From: Burkholderia diffusa
GTDB lineage: Bacteria > Pseudomonadota > Gammaproteobacteria > Burkholderiales > Burkholderiaceae
DNA: 64,000 nt
Direction: 5' to 3'
Assembly: GCF_001718315.1 (NCBI RefSeq)
Contig: NZ_CP013364.1
Coordinates: 186,001-250,000 of the forward strand
A model generated the notes under the pieces. It worked only from the letters and a program-made list of their open reading frames with translations, was not told the DNA's origin and did no database searches. Numbering within the stretch: position 1 is the stretch's first letter; every line of letters begins with the position of its first letter. This document shows positions 16,216 to 24,921 of this stretch, one piece after another. The translations under genes were made by a program, and so were the position numbers.

Positions 16216-18425
16216 CGTCGCAGCACCCTGACGAGCAGCACCGACACCCCGACCAGTGCGACGCCGATCGCCGCGAGCCACGCGAACGCGCGCGGCCCGG
16301 GATGGCTGAACGCGGCGGTCAGCTGGTGCGCGAACGTGACGGTCAGCACGATGCCGGGCAGCATGCCGATCGCGGTGCCGACCAGGAAGTCGCGCAGGCC
16401 GATGTGCGACGCGCCGGCAACCAGGTTCACGATGGTAAACGGCGCGACCGGCAGCAGGCGCAGCACGGCCATCGCGACCACGCCGCGCCGGCCGATGTGT
16501 TCGCTGAGCCGGTTCGCGCGCGCGCCGGCGAGCCGCCGCACCGCGTCGCGTCCGAGCCAGCGGCCGATCCCGTAGGTCGCGGCGGCGGCGGCCATCGTGC
16601 CGGCGGACGCATACGCGAAACCCGGCCAGGCGCCGAACACGAGGCCCGTGACGGTGATCAGCAGCGTGATCGGCACCGACAGCGTCGCCGCGACCACGTA
16701 GCCGGCCAGCAGCAGCGCGGGTGCGCCGGGCAGTTGCGCGGCGTGGCTGGCCGCTTGTGCGAGCGACGCGACGTTCAGCGCCTTGCCGAGCGGCGAGAAG
16801 CGCCACGCGAGCGCGAGTGCCGCGATCAGCAGCACGGCCGTGCCGAGCACGAAAAAGCGCGCGGTCAGCGAGCGGTGCTGTTCGCGCGGCACGAATTCGC
16901 GGACGAACCGGTCCGGTTCGATCGGCTGCTCCGGGTCGAGCCGCGCGCTGACCGGCACCAGCGCGTCGAGCTGCGGCGCCACCGCCGGGTCGAGCGTGCG
17001 CAGCGTGCGGCCCGGTTTCGCCCGCAACAGGTCGAGCGCGGCGTTCGGTCGGCCGGCTTGCGCGAATGCAGCGGCGATCGTCGCCGGCGTCGTGCCGAGA
17101 TGTTCCGCCAGCAGGCGCTCGCGCAGCCCTGCGATCGCGGCACGGATGCGCGGCTCGCCGGCCGCGACGAGCGCGATGCAGCATTCGGTGTCGAGCACCA
17201 TCGACCGGTTGTTCAGGTTCGCGCTGCCGATCACGATGCATTCGTCGTCGACGATCTGGAGCTTGCTGTGCACGTTCACGCACGCGTCGTCGAGGCCGTC
17301 GACATGGGGATACAGCAGCCGGTAGCGGTCGAAGCGGTCGGCGGACTTGAGCGTGGCGTGCAGCCGCGCGCGCAGCACGCCCATCGTCGCTTCCTGCAGC
17401 CAGCCGCTCTGCACGCGCGGCGCGACGATCGTCACGTCCGGCCCGTGCGCGTCGGCCAGCCGCGCGGACAGCGTCTCGCGCACCACCGTCGCGGTGAGAT
17501 ACTGGTTTTCGATGTACAGGTGGCGCCGCGCGGCGCGGATCGTGTCCTCGACGAGCGCGCGCACCTGCCGCACGGGCTCGCGATCGCGGTGGCGCGGCGC
17601 CGTGTACGCGATGCCGAGCCGCACGTTGCGCATGTCGACGCGTGCGTCGGGCGGCCAGGGGTCGACGTCTTCGTCACGCTCGAGGTGCCGCCGCGCGCGG
17701 ATCGCGATCGGACGCCCGCACGCGTTGTACCAGCGCGAGCGCGCCTGCTCGCCGATCGCGGCGGCCGCGTCGCCGTCGAACATCGCCTGCACGTCGTGAA
17801 ACGGCGCGTATGGCATCCCGTTTGCATCGCGGCGGCGCGGATCGTCGGCCGCGTGCGCGGGCGTGTCCCAGCGCGAGCGCGTCAGGTCCAGGCCGCCGAC
17901 GAACGCGAGCCGGTCGTCGATCACGACCAGTTTCTGATGATGCGACGCGCCGCGCGGATGCGTGTCGTCGAGACGGAAGCGGATGCCACGGTGCGCACGC
18001 CACGCGGCACGATAGACGGGTGGCCAGTCACGCTCCAGTGCGTAGATCATCGCGAAGTCCCACGCGAGCACGTAGATGCGCAGGTTGTGCCGCGCGGCCG
18101 CGAGCGCGTGGAGGAACGCGGCGAGCGTGTCGGGCAGGCCGTCGCCGGCGTCGGCGGGCGACAGATGCATCTGGCTGTCGACGTCCCAGCCGACGATGAA
18201 GACGGTGTGGCGCGCCCGTCGCAGTGCGGCGCGCAGCGTCGCGAAATAGGCGTCGCCGTCCACCAGCATCGCGAAGCGGTCCGCATTGCGGATCGCGTCG
18301 CAGTTGCGCCCGCATTCAAGCAGCCCGTGTCTTGACGGCTCGTTCGTGTGCGATGAGGCGGCAACCGCGCTGTCGGGGCCCGACGTCGCGCTTGTGGCGC
18401 GCGGCATGCGGTCCGGCACGATCAT
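16206..18425 (-). CDS. Phospholipase D/cardiolipin synthase-like protein fused to VTT (DedA/TVP38) membrane domain
   Basis: 739 residues. The N-terminal half is a two-lobed PLD enzyme with HKD motifs HHQKLVVIDD (near 162) and HSKLQIVDDE (near 383, followed by GSANLNNRS), the arrangement of cardiolipin synthases and phosphatidyltransferases. From about 505 there are several membrane helices with a SNARE-associated/VTT domain (FTIVNLVAGASHIGLRDF), a family linked to lipid flipping. The fusion would place a phosphatidyl-transfer activity at the inner membrane. The ATG at 18425 overlaps the upstream gene by 4 bp. Domain calls are firm; the substrate is not known. Confidence 0.88.
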   Translation of the reverse strand: MIVPDRMPRATSATSGPDSAVAASSHTNEPSRHGLLECGRNCDAIRNADRFAMLVDGDAYFATLRAALRRARHTVFIVGWDVDSQMHLSPADAGDGLPDTLAAFLHALAAARHNLRIYVLAWDFAMIYALERDWPPVYRAAWRAHRGIRFRLDDTHPRGASHHQKLVVIDDRLAFVGGLDLTRSRWDTPAHAADDPRRRDANGMPYAPFHDVQAMFDGDAAAAIGEQARSRWYNACGRPIAIRARRHLERDEDVDPWPPDARVDMRNVRLGIAYTAPRHRDREPVRQVRALVEDTIRAARRHLYIENQYLTATVVRETLSARLADAHGPDVTIVAPRVQSGWLQEATMGVLRARLHATLKSADRFDRYRLLYPHVDGLDDACVNVHSKLQIVDDECIVIGSANLNNRSMVLDTECCIALVAAGEPRIRAAIAGLRERLLAEHLGTTPATIAAAFAQAGRPNAALDLLRAKPGRTLRTLDPAVAPQLDALVPVSARLDPEQPIEPDRFVREFVPREQHRSLTARFFVLGTAVLLIAALALAWRFSPLGKALNVASLAQAASHAAQLPGAPALLLAGYVVAATLSVPITLLITVTGLVFGAWPGFAYASAGTMAAAAATYGIGRWLGRDAVRRLAGARANRLSEHIGRRGVVAMAVLRLLPVAPFTIVNLVAGASHIGLRDFLVGTAIGMLPGIVLTVTFAHQLTAAFSHPGPRAFAWLAAIGVALVGVSVLLVRVLRRWR

Positions 18426-18760
18426 CGGGCATCGACGTCCGGGGCGCCGTCGATGCGTTGCAGCAGCGCGTCGCAGCGCGCGCGCAATGCCAGCAGTTCC
18501 GGCGAATCGGCGTCGATCCGGATGCGTTCGCCGCTGTCGGGATCGCCGTACGCGGCGGCGATCTCGTAAATGCCTTGCGCGATCGTGGTGGACGCGGCCG
18601 CGATCCGGATCCGGTCGAGCCAGCCGCATTCGGCGTGATGGCACGCGAGCCATGCGCGCAGCGCGCCGACCACCTGGCTGGTCGTGAGCCATGTGCCGCC
18701 GCGCAAGCGCGCGGTCAGCTGGCTCGTCACGAGGTACGAGAGCAGTTCGGTCTGGGTCAC
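18422..18760 (-). CDS. Small protein of unknown function between mgtC and PLD gene
   Basis: 112 residues, mostly helical by composition, with two Cys-containing segments and no membrane helix or signal peptide. I do not recognise the family. The GTG start at 18760 is supported by AAGGAG seven bases upstream and by the GTGA overlap with the mgtC stop; the 3' end overlaps the PLD-VTT start by ATGA. It is therefore translationally coupled on both sides and is probably a working partner of the membrane-lipid set. Confidence 0.75.
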   Translation of the reverse strand: MTQTELLSYLVTSQLTARLRGGTWLTTSQVVGALRAWLACHHAECGWLDRIRIAAASTTIAQGIYEIAAAYGDPDSGERIRIDADSPELLALRARCDALLQRIDGAPDVDAR

Positions 18761-19452
18761 ACGAAACTCCTTGACGAGGTGTCGGGTCTGCAGGTGCGCA
18801 CACCGGCGATGCCTTGCAGCGCCTCGCAGATCGCCGCAAATTCCGCGCCGCTCGTGCGGGAGAACGACACGGAGATGTCGTCGGTATCCGGATCGTCGTC
18901 GGACTGCTGGACGATGAACCGCTTCACGCGTACGCGGCCCGTGCCGAGCGTGTCGTGCAGCGTGCCGAGCGTCAGGCCGCCGCGCTCGACGACGAGCCGC
19001 AGCGTGCGCTGTTGCCGCTGCGCGATGAAGCGGCGCTCGATCGGCTTCACGCCCGCGAGAATCGCGAGCACGATCGCCGTCGCGCCAATCGACGCGACGT
19101 ACATGCCGCCGCCCGCCGCAAGACCGACGCCGGCCACCGCCCAGAGGCTCGCGGCCGTCGTCAGCCCGCGCACGACTTCGCCCCGCAGCAGGATCGAGCC
19201 CGCGCCGAGAAAGCCGATGCCCGAGACGACCTGCGCGGCGACCCGTGACGGATCGAGCACGACGCCGTCTTGCCCGCGGACGTCTTCGAAGCCGAAGGTG
19301 GAGACCAGCATCACGAGTGCGGAGCCGACGCACACCAGCATGTGCGTGCGCAGGCCGGCGGCCCAGTTGAGCCGTTCGCGTTCGAGCCCGATCACGCTGC
19401 CGAGCAGCGCGGCGAGCAGCAGGCGTCCGAGGAGTTCGACATGGCCGATCAT
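18757..19452 (-). CDS. mgtC: MgtC/SapB family membrane protein
   Basis: 231 residues: four to five N-terminal helices (about 5-135) with the conserved family segments GLERERLNWAAGLRTH and VSGIGFLGAGSILL, then a soluble C-terminal domain of about 85 residues resembling the ACT-like tail of long MgtC proteins. MgtC supports growth in low magnesium and within macrophages in several pathogens, and inhibits F-ATP synthase in Salmonella; here only family membership is seen. GGGAGG lies six bases before the ATG. First gene of the four-gene coupled set ending at 15400. Confidence 0.88.
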   Translation of the reverse strand: MIGHVELLGRLLLAALLGSVIGLERERLNWAAGLRTHMLVCVGSALVMLVSTFGFEDVRGQDGVVLDPSRVAAQVVSGIGFLGAGSILLRGEVVRGLTTAASLWAVAGVGLAAGGGMYVASIGATAIVLAILAGVKPIERRFIAQRQQRTLRLVVERGGLTLGTLHDTLGTGRVRVKRFIVQQSDDDPDTDDISVSFSRTSGAEFAAICEALQGIAGVRTCRPDTSSRSFV

Positions 19453-19631
19453 CGTGGCCTCCCTTTTTGTCTGGCGTTCCGGAGCGGTCCGATGCACCAG
19501 AGGGACGCAAGGTGCGTGCCGGGCCGCCGGATAGCGGGCACGGCTTGTGCGCACGGGGCCAACGGCGCGCGCGGCGATCATGCGGCGCGCATTTTTTGCA
19601 TCGCCATCGCAGATAAGCACAGGGGGCCAGG

Positions 19632-19874
19632 ATGCAACATCAACAGGACGCACAGGTTCGCGACCCGTATCGCGGCCACGAGATCCGCGTATGGGCGCGG
19701 CGCAACGAACGCGGCGCATGGGCTGACGAAGTGCAGGTGTACGTGGACGGCGCGCGCATCGAGCTGTATGTGCCGGAGCCGACCGGGCCGGAATGGCTGA
19801 CCGAGGACGAAGCGCTGCGCGCGGGTGTCGAGCGCGGGCGTTATCTGGTCGACAAGCGCGTCGACGACGATTGA
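19632..19874 (+). CDS. Small hypothetical protein (Burkholderia-type, DUF6566-like)
   Basis: 80 residues, hydrophilic, with YRGHEIRVWARRN near the start, a central VQVYVDGARIEL strand pair and a C-terminal TEDEALRAGVERGRYLVD helix. This pattern resembles short uncharacterised Burkholderia proteins that I associate, without certainty, with DUF6566. A purine-rich GGGGG/AGG stretch precedes the ATG. Function unknown. Confidence 0.65.
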   Translation: MQHQQDAQVRDPYRGHEIRVWARRNERGAWADEVQVYVDGARIELYVPEPTGPEWLTEDEALRAGVERGRYLVDKRVDDD

Positions 19875-19977
19875 AGTGGCGGCGCGCGATTCGACCGCGC
19901 GCGATGCGGCCGGCATGGCGCTTGCGCGCGGCTCGCGCATTTCCTGAACGCACGCCGGCGCCGCGCCGGGAGGCCCC

Positions 19978-20685
19978 ATGAACGATCCGCGCACCCTTCA
20001 GATCTACCGCTACGATCCCGACCGCGACGCCGCGCCGTATCTGCAGCGCTACGAAATCGACGTGGCGCCCGGCGACCGGATGCTGCTCGACGTGCTCGGC
20101 CGCGTGAAGCGTGAGGACGAGACGCTGTCGTACCGGCGCTCGTGCCGCGAGGGCATCTGCGGCTCGGACGCGATGAACATCAACGGCAAGAACGGGCTCG
20201 CCTGCCTGACGAACATGAAGACGCTGCCGCGCGAAATCGTGCTGCGGCCGCTGCCGGGATTGCCGGTGGTGCGCGACCTGATCGTCGACATGACGGATTT
20301 CTTCAACCAGTATCACTCGATCCGCCCGTATCTGATCAACGATACGATGCCGCCGGAGCGCGAGCGGCTGCAGTCGCCCGAGGAGCGTGATCAGCTCGAC
20401 GGGCTGTACGAATGCATCCTGTGTGCGTGTTGCTCGACGTCGTGCCCGAGCTACTGGTGGAACCCGGACAAGTTCGTCGGGCCGGCCGGCCTGCTGCAGG
20501 CGTACCGGTTCATCGCCGATTCGCGCGATCTCGCGACGGCCGAGCGGCTCGACGATCTGGAGGATCCATATCGGCTGTTCCGCTGCCGCACGATCATGAA
20601 CTGCACGGACGTGTGCCCGAAGGGGCTCAATCCGACGAAGGCGATCTCGGAGATCCGCACGATGCTGGTCAGGCGGACCGTCTAG
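19978..20685 (+). CDS. sdhB: Succinate dehydrogenase/fumarate reductase iron-sulfur subunit (orphan copy)
   Basis: 235 residues, the normal size for SdhB. The [2Fe-2S] ligands are in CREGICGSDAMNI with a later Cys in GLAC; the [4Fe-4S] and [3Fe-4S] ligands are in ILCACCSTSCPSYWW and CRTIMNCTDVCPKGLNP. SdhB passes electrons from the flavoprotein to quinone at the inner membrane. No sdhA, sdhC or sdhD lies beside it, so this is a solitary copy that would need subunits encoded elsewhere, or be redundant. All cluster ligands are intact. Followed by a convergent gene after 16 bp. Confidence 0.93.
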   Translation: MNDPRTLQIYRYDPDRDAAPYLQRYEIDVAPGDRMLLDVLGRVKREDETLSYRRSCREGICGSDAMNINGKNGLACLTNMKTLPREIVLRPLPGLPVVRDLIVDMTDFFNQYHSIRPYLINDTMPPERERLQSPEERDQLDGLYECILCACCSTSCPSYWWNPDKFVGPAGLLQAYRFIADSRDLATAERLDDLEDPYRLFRCRTIMNCTDVCPKGLNPTKAISEIRTMLVRRTV

Positions 20686-20701
20686 CGCTCGCTTGCGCGC
20701 A

Positions 20702-21376
20702 TCACGGCCGCGCCGCGATCTCGTCGAGGTGCCAGAGCAGGTCGGCCGGATCGTCATACACGCGCAGCGCGCCCGCGCGTTCCAGCTCGTCGCTGCCGTA
20801 ACCGCCCGACAGCAAGCCGACGCCCAGTGCGCGGCAACGGCTCGCGGCGAGCATGTCCCAGATGCTGTCGCCGACCACCACCGTATGCTCGATCGGCACG
20901 TTCAGCTTCGCGGCGGCCGTCAGGAACAGATCGGGATCCGGCTTCGCATACTTGACCTGGTCGCGCGTGACGACCACGTTCTTCGCCGGATCGACGCCGA
21001 GCGCTTCCAGATTGATCGCCGCGGTTTCCATCCGCCCGCTGGTCGCGATCGCCCAGCGGATGCCCGCGTTCGACAGTGCGGCCAGCAGCTCGCGCGCGCC
21101 GGGCAGCGGCCGGACTTGCGCGCGTAGCCGCTGGTAAGCGGCCGCGTGCAGTCGCGCGAGCCGTTCGACGCGCTCGGCGTCGATGTCGCCGGGCGTTTCG
21201 CGCAGCAGCTGGTTCAGGAACAGGCCGCCGCTCATCCCGATCTTGCGGTGGATGCGCCATACCGACAGCTCGATGCCCTCGGCATCGAGCGCTTCCTTCC
21301 ACGCGAGCACGTGCTGGTAGACGCTGTCGACGAGTGTGCCGTCGAGATCGAACAGAAACGACGTTTCAATGCGCAT
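20702..21376 (-). CDS. HAD-superfamily phosphatase, beta-phosphoglucomutase/Gph-like
   Basis: 224 residues with the HAD motifs in order: FLFDLDGTLVDS (nucleophile Asp and +2 Asp), ATSGR (motif II), KYAKPDPDLF (motif III Lys) and VVVGDSIWDMLAA (motif IV Asp). A helical cap of subclass I lies between motifs I and II. It is likely a small-molecule phosphatase such as phosphoglycolate or sugar-phosphate phosphatase; the sequence does not settle the substrate. AGGAG lies eight bases before the ATG. Confidence 0.85.
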   Translation of the reverse strand: MRIETSFLFDLDGTLVDSVYQHVLAWKEALDAEGIELSVWRIHRKIGMSGGLFLNQLLRETPGDIDAERVERLARLHAAAYQRLRAQVRPLPGARELLAALSNAGIRWAIATSGRMETAAINLEALGVDPAKNVVVTRDQVKYAKPDPDLFLTAAAKLNVPIEHTVVVGDSIWDMLAASRCRALGVGLLSGGYGSDELERAGALRVYDDPADLLWHLDEIAARP

Positions 21377-21568
21377 GTGAATCTCCTGGCCCGATGAGGT
21401 TCGGGCGAATCGTCCGCGAAATGTCCTTCGACGCATTATCGGCGCGCGGCCGTGTCATCGCCATGTCCCGGCGCCGCGGCCGGCGCCGGCGTGTCATTTG
21501 CCGCTGGTACAATCGCGCCGATGCGCCGGGCCGGCTGCCCGCGCCCCCAACCCTCGTCGAATTCCCGT

Positions 21569-22753
21569 ATGGCAACTCCGGACGCCGTCAGTTCCGAGCA
21601 GTCGTGGTGGGGCGTCCTGGCCCTTGCACTTACTGCCTTCATCTTCAACACCACCGAATTCGTGCCCGTCGCGCTGCTGAGCGCGATCGGCGACAGCCTG
21701 CGGATGCAGCCGACCGACGTCGGCCTGATGCTGACGATCTACGCGTGGGCCGTCGCGGTCGTGTCGCTGCCGCTGACGTTCGTCACGCGCCACGTCGAGC
21801 GTCGCAAGCTGCTGAGCGGCGCGCTGCTGGTATTCATCGGCAGCCATGTCGTTACCGGTATCGCGTGGAATTTCACGGTGCTAATGATCGGCCGGCTCGG
21901 CATCGCATGCGCGCATGCGGTGTTCTGGTCGATTTCCGTTCCGCTGGCCGTGCGGCTCGCCCCGAGCGACCGGAAAAGCCGCGCGTTGAGCCTGCTCGCG
22001 ATGGGCACGGCGATCGCGATGGTCGCCGGCATCCCGCTCGGACGCGTGATCGGCGAGGCGCTCGGCTGGCGCGTGACGTTTCTCGTGATCGGCGGCGCGG
22101 CGGCCGTCGCGCTGCTGATGCTGCGCGTGACGCTGCCGACGCTGCCGAGCCAGGGTGCCGGATCGCTCTCCAGCATCAGCATGTTTCTCAGGAAGCCGGC
22201 GCTGGTATCGCTGTACGCGATCACCGTACTGGTCGTGTCCGCGCATTTCACGTCGTACACATACATCGAGCCGTTCGTGCAGAGCGTCAATCATGCGAGC
22301 AACAGCCGGATTACCTACGTGCTGATCCTGTTCGGCGTCGCCGGCATGCCGGCCGCGGTCTGTTTCAACCGCGTGTTTCCGGAGCGGCCGGCCGATTTCC
22401 TGCTCGCGTCGATCATCGCGCTGTCGGCGTGTCTGCTGATCCTGTTCCCGAGCGCGCTGAACATCGTGACGCTGTCGGTTCACACGCTGGTGTGGGGCGG
22501 CGCGATCGTCTGCTTCGGGCTCGCGATGCAGGCCTGGGTGCTGAAGCTCGCGCCCGAGGCGACCGATCTCGCGGTGTCGATCTTTTCAGGGCTGTACAAC
22601 GTCGGCATCGGTGCCGGCGCGCTGCTCGGCAACCATATCGCCGGGGATTTCGGCCTGCCGTGGATCGGCACGTTCGGCGGGGTGGTCGGGATCTTCTCCG
22701 CCGGGATCGCGTGGGCCGCGTTGCGGCTGCATGAGCGGCGGGCGGTGGCGTAG
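21569..22753 (+). CDS. sotB: Sugar efflux transporter, SotB/YdeA family (MFS)
   Basis: 394-residue, 12-helix major facilitator close in length and motifs to E. coli SotB, which exports arabinose and IPTG-like sugars. Shared segments include AFIFNTTEFVPVALLS, LTIYAWAVAV, VERRKLLSGALLVFI, AHAVFWSI and FSGLYNVGIGAGALLGN. It acts in the inner membrane by proton exchange. The ATG at 21569 gives the family length but has a weak ribosome site; an ATG at 21521 would add 16 residues. Monocistronic. Confidence 0.88.
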   Translation: MATPDAVSSEQSWWGVLALALTAFIFNTTEFVPVALLSAIGDSLRMQPTDVGLMLTIYAWAVAVVSLPLTFVTRHVERRKLLSGALLVFIGSHVVTGIAWNFTVLMIGRLGIACAHAVFWSISVPLAVRLAPSDRKSRALSLLAMGTAIAMVAGIPLGRVIGEALGWRVTFLVIGGAAAVALLMLRVTLPTLPSQGAGSLSSISMFLRKPALVSLYAITVLVVSAHFTSYTYIEPFVQSVNHASNSRITYVLILFGVAGMPAAVCFNRVFPERPADFLLASIIALSACLLILFPSALNIVTLSVHTLVWGGAIVCFGLAMQAWVLKLAPEATDLAVSIFSGLYNVGIGAGALLGNHIAGDFGLPWIGTFGGVVGIFSAGIAWAALRLHERRAVA

Positions 22754-23049
22754 TCCGCCGTCGCTGCGGGCTGCGCCGCCGCCGCAGGTCGCCGATTCGG
22801 TGATGCGCGTCTCGACGCCTTCAAACCGTGATCGATGCCGTCCGGCGAGCAGGCACGCGACATGCGCCGCTTTCCGGATTCGTGCCGGTTCGTCCATGAC
22901 GTTGCCGCGCGGCCATCTCGCCGTTCGGGCGGAACGGCTCCGACGTGTGCGACCGGATCATTCATGATGGCCTTCCCCGTAGCGCGCGCGGCCGGCAGCC
23001 CGGCCGATCCGGCGTAGCCTGAAAGCTGGATACGCACATCGGAGGCGGT
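22754..23049. other. Intergenic region sotB to CYTH-CHAD gene
   Basis: About 296 bp without a convincing gene on either strand. Composition is as GC-rich as the neighbours. The last bases hold a GGAGG ribosome site for the CYTH-CHAD gene. No clear promoter or hairpin-with-T-run was seen. Confidence 0.5.
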
Positions 23050-24576
23050 ATGGAACGCGAGTTGAAACTGCGGATCTCCGCAAAGGACCTCGACAGACTG
23101 CGTCACGCGCCGTTGCTCGCGCAAGGCGGACGCGCCGGCGCGTCGCAACAGCTGACGAGCACCTACTTCGATACGCCCGCGCTGGCCTTTCACCGGTGCG
23201 GCGCATCGCTGCGGGTGCGCGCGGCCGGCGACGACAGAATCCAGACGCTGAAACTGGAAGGGGCGGCACAGGCCGGACTGTTCGACAGGGACGAGTTCGA
23301 AACGCCCGTCGACGGCGACGTCCCCGATCTCGAGCCGCTGCACGCACATTTACCGGAAGACAGCGACTGCGGCAGGCTCGTGCGCGATGCGGCCACGGCC
23401 GGCCAGCTCAAGCCGGTGTTCGTCACGCGGATCAGGCGGTCGGTCTTTCCGCTGCACTTGCCGTCCGGCGATGAACTGGAGGTCGCGCTCGACAAGGGCA
23501 CCGTGGACGCGGAGCCGGGTTCGGTCCCGATCGCCGCCGTCGAACTGGAGCTGAAGCACGGCGAGCCGGAAAGCCTGTACGGCGTCGCACGGGCATTGCT
23601 TGACGTCGTGCCGTTGCGGATCGATCGCGAGAGCAAGGCCGATCTCGGCTACGGACTCCTCGTCGGCGAGCACCACGCGGCCGTCAAGGCGCAACCGGTG
23701 CGACTGAAGAAGCGCGATTCGATCGAAGACGCATTCCGCCGCATCGCGAGCAACTGTCTCGACCAGGTCAATGCGAACGAACGTGGCGTCGCGTCCGGTC
23801 ACGATCCGTCATGCGTCCATCAGATGCGTGTCGGGCTGCGGCGCTTGCGTTCCGCCCTCGACCTGTTCGAGAAGGTGATTCCCGCGATTCCCGGCCTTGA
23901 TGACGAACTGCGCTGGATCGCGTCGGAACTGGGCGCCGCGCGGGACTGGGAGGTGCTTGCGGGATCGACGCTCGAGCAGGCCGGCGCGAACGGCCATCCG
24001 GACGAGGTTCGTTCGGTCCGCGACGCGTGCGAGCAGATCGCGGTGAGGAACCGGCAGCGCGCGGCCGACGCGGTCGAGTCGGTCCGCTACACGCGGCTCG
24101 CGTTGCAACTCGCGTCGTGGGTGAGCCGACAAGGCTGGCGAGACGGGATGTCCGACGCCCAGCGCGAGGCGATCGGCCGGCCGGCGACGCGGTTTGCTGC
24201 CGATGTGCTGCGTCGGCGGCACCGCAAGCTGATCAAACGCGGGAAGGGCCTGGCCGATCTCGACGATCACCGTCGTCACCGTGCCCGGATCGCGGCGAAG
24301 AAAGTCCGATACGCGACCGAATTCTTCGCGTCGCTCTGTTCCAAACGGGCGGTCAAATCATACGTCGGCGCGCTGACCGCGCTTCAGGACGATCTTGGCT
24401 GGCGCAACGATGCCGTCGTCGCGGACAAGCTTCTGAAGGCGCTGCCTCGCACGTCGCCCGCTGCCACGCCCGGGGCGGCCTTTGCGCGAGGCTTTCTGAC
24501 CGCCCGCGTGGCGGCCGATCATCAGACGTTGAAGACGCTGTGGAAGCGCTTCAGGCGGCTTTCGCCGCCGCGCTGA
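23050..24576 (+). CDS. CYTH and CHAD domain-containing protein
   Basis: 508 residues. The N-terminal CYTH domain (about 1-200) starts with the signature MERELKLRIS and has LKLEGAAQAGLFDRDEFE; CYTH enzymes are metal-dependent triphosphate hydrolases or cyclases. The C-terminal CHAD domain (about 225-500) is helical and His/Arg-rich (CVHQMRVGLRRLRSALDLF, RRHRARIAAKKVRYATEFF), a domain known to bind polyphosphate. The pair suggests an inorganic triphosphatase acting at polyphosphate granules. GGAGG precedes the ATG. Confidence 0.92.
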   Translation: MERELKLRISAKDLDRLRHAPLLAQGGRAGASQQLTSTYFDTPALAFHRCGASLRVRAAGDDRIQTLKLEGAAQAGLFDRDEFETPVDGDVPDLEPLHAHLPEDSDCGRLVRDAATAGQLKPVFVTRIRRSVFPLHLPSGDELEVALDKGTVDAEPGSVPIAAVELELKHGEPESLYGVARALLDVVPLRIDRESKADLGYGLLVGEHHAAVKAQPVRLKKRDSIEDAFRRIASNCLDQVNANERGVASGHDPSCVHQMRVGLRRLRSALDLFEKVIPAIPGLDDELRWIASELGAARDWEVLAGSTLEQAGANGHPDEVRSVRDACEQIAVRNRQRAADAVESVRYTRLALQLASWVSRQGWRDGMSDAQREAIGRPATRFAADVLRRRHRKLIKRGKGLADLDDHRRHRARIAAKKVRYATEFFASLCSKRAVKSYVGALTALQDDLGWRNDAVVADKLLKALPRTSPAATPGAAFARGFLTARVAADHQTLKTLWKRFRRLSPPR

Positions 24577-24846
24577 TGCGGCCACGGGGACGCGGCCGGA
24601 TCGCGGCGCCTTCGTGCGGAAGATGGGTGGCCGGCAGCGCCGAATACGCATCAGGAAAACCCTGATTCGGCCGCCCGAAGGTCGATTTCCATCGACGCCG
24701 CCAAACGCCGCTCCGCCTGCAATTCGCCGTCCGCCATGCGGCGCGCTGAAACCCGTCCCGCGCCTCCCATCAAGCCTTTCAGCTTTGCCGACCAGACGAA
24801 ACGGGTATAAGTCGGTGCAATATTTCGCTATCTTCAGCCAATTTCT

Positions 24847-24861
24847 ATACCTGTTAGGTAT
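24847..24861 (+). promoter_or_regulatory. LysR-type operator (recognition dyad) of the cat promoter
   Basis: ATACC-TGTTA-GGTAT is a perfect 5-5-5 inverted repeat carrying the T-N11-A LysR-type signature, 61 bp before the catB start. CatR/BenM-type regulators that respond to cis,cis-muconate bind such sites. Binding is inferred. Confidence 0.7.
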
Positions 24862-24873
24862 GAAAAAGCGAGA

Positions 24874-24886
24874 CCAAAAGTATTGG
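24874..24886 (+). promoter_or_regulatory. Second dyad (putative activation site) of the cat promoter
   Basis: CCAA-AAGTA-TTGG is a 4-5-4 inverted repeat 27 bp downstream in phase of the first dyad (centre to centre about 26 bp, some 2.5 helical turns). LysR-type activators often use a second weaker site near -35; this fits that position relative to catB. No confident -35/-10 hexamers were identified. Confidence 0.5.
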
Positions 24887-24921
24887 ACGGTCCATTTCCC
24901 CGCCGCGTATAAATCCGTTCC

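Larger units (their letters stand above)
24577..24921. other. Non-coding region upstream of catB
   Basis: 345 bp with no convincing gene; it becomes clearly AT-richer from about 24760 toward catB, as expected for a regulated promoter. It contains the two dyads annotated separately. A divergent catR, common in this position in other bacteria, is not encoded here. Confidence 0.6.
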
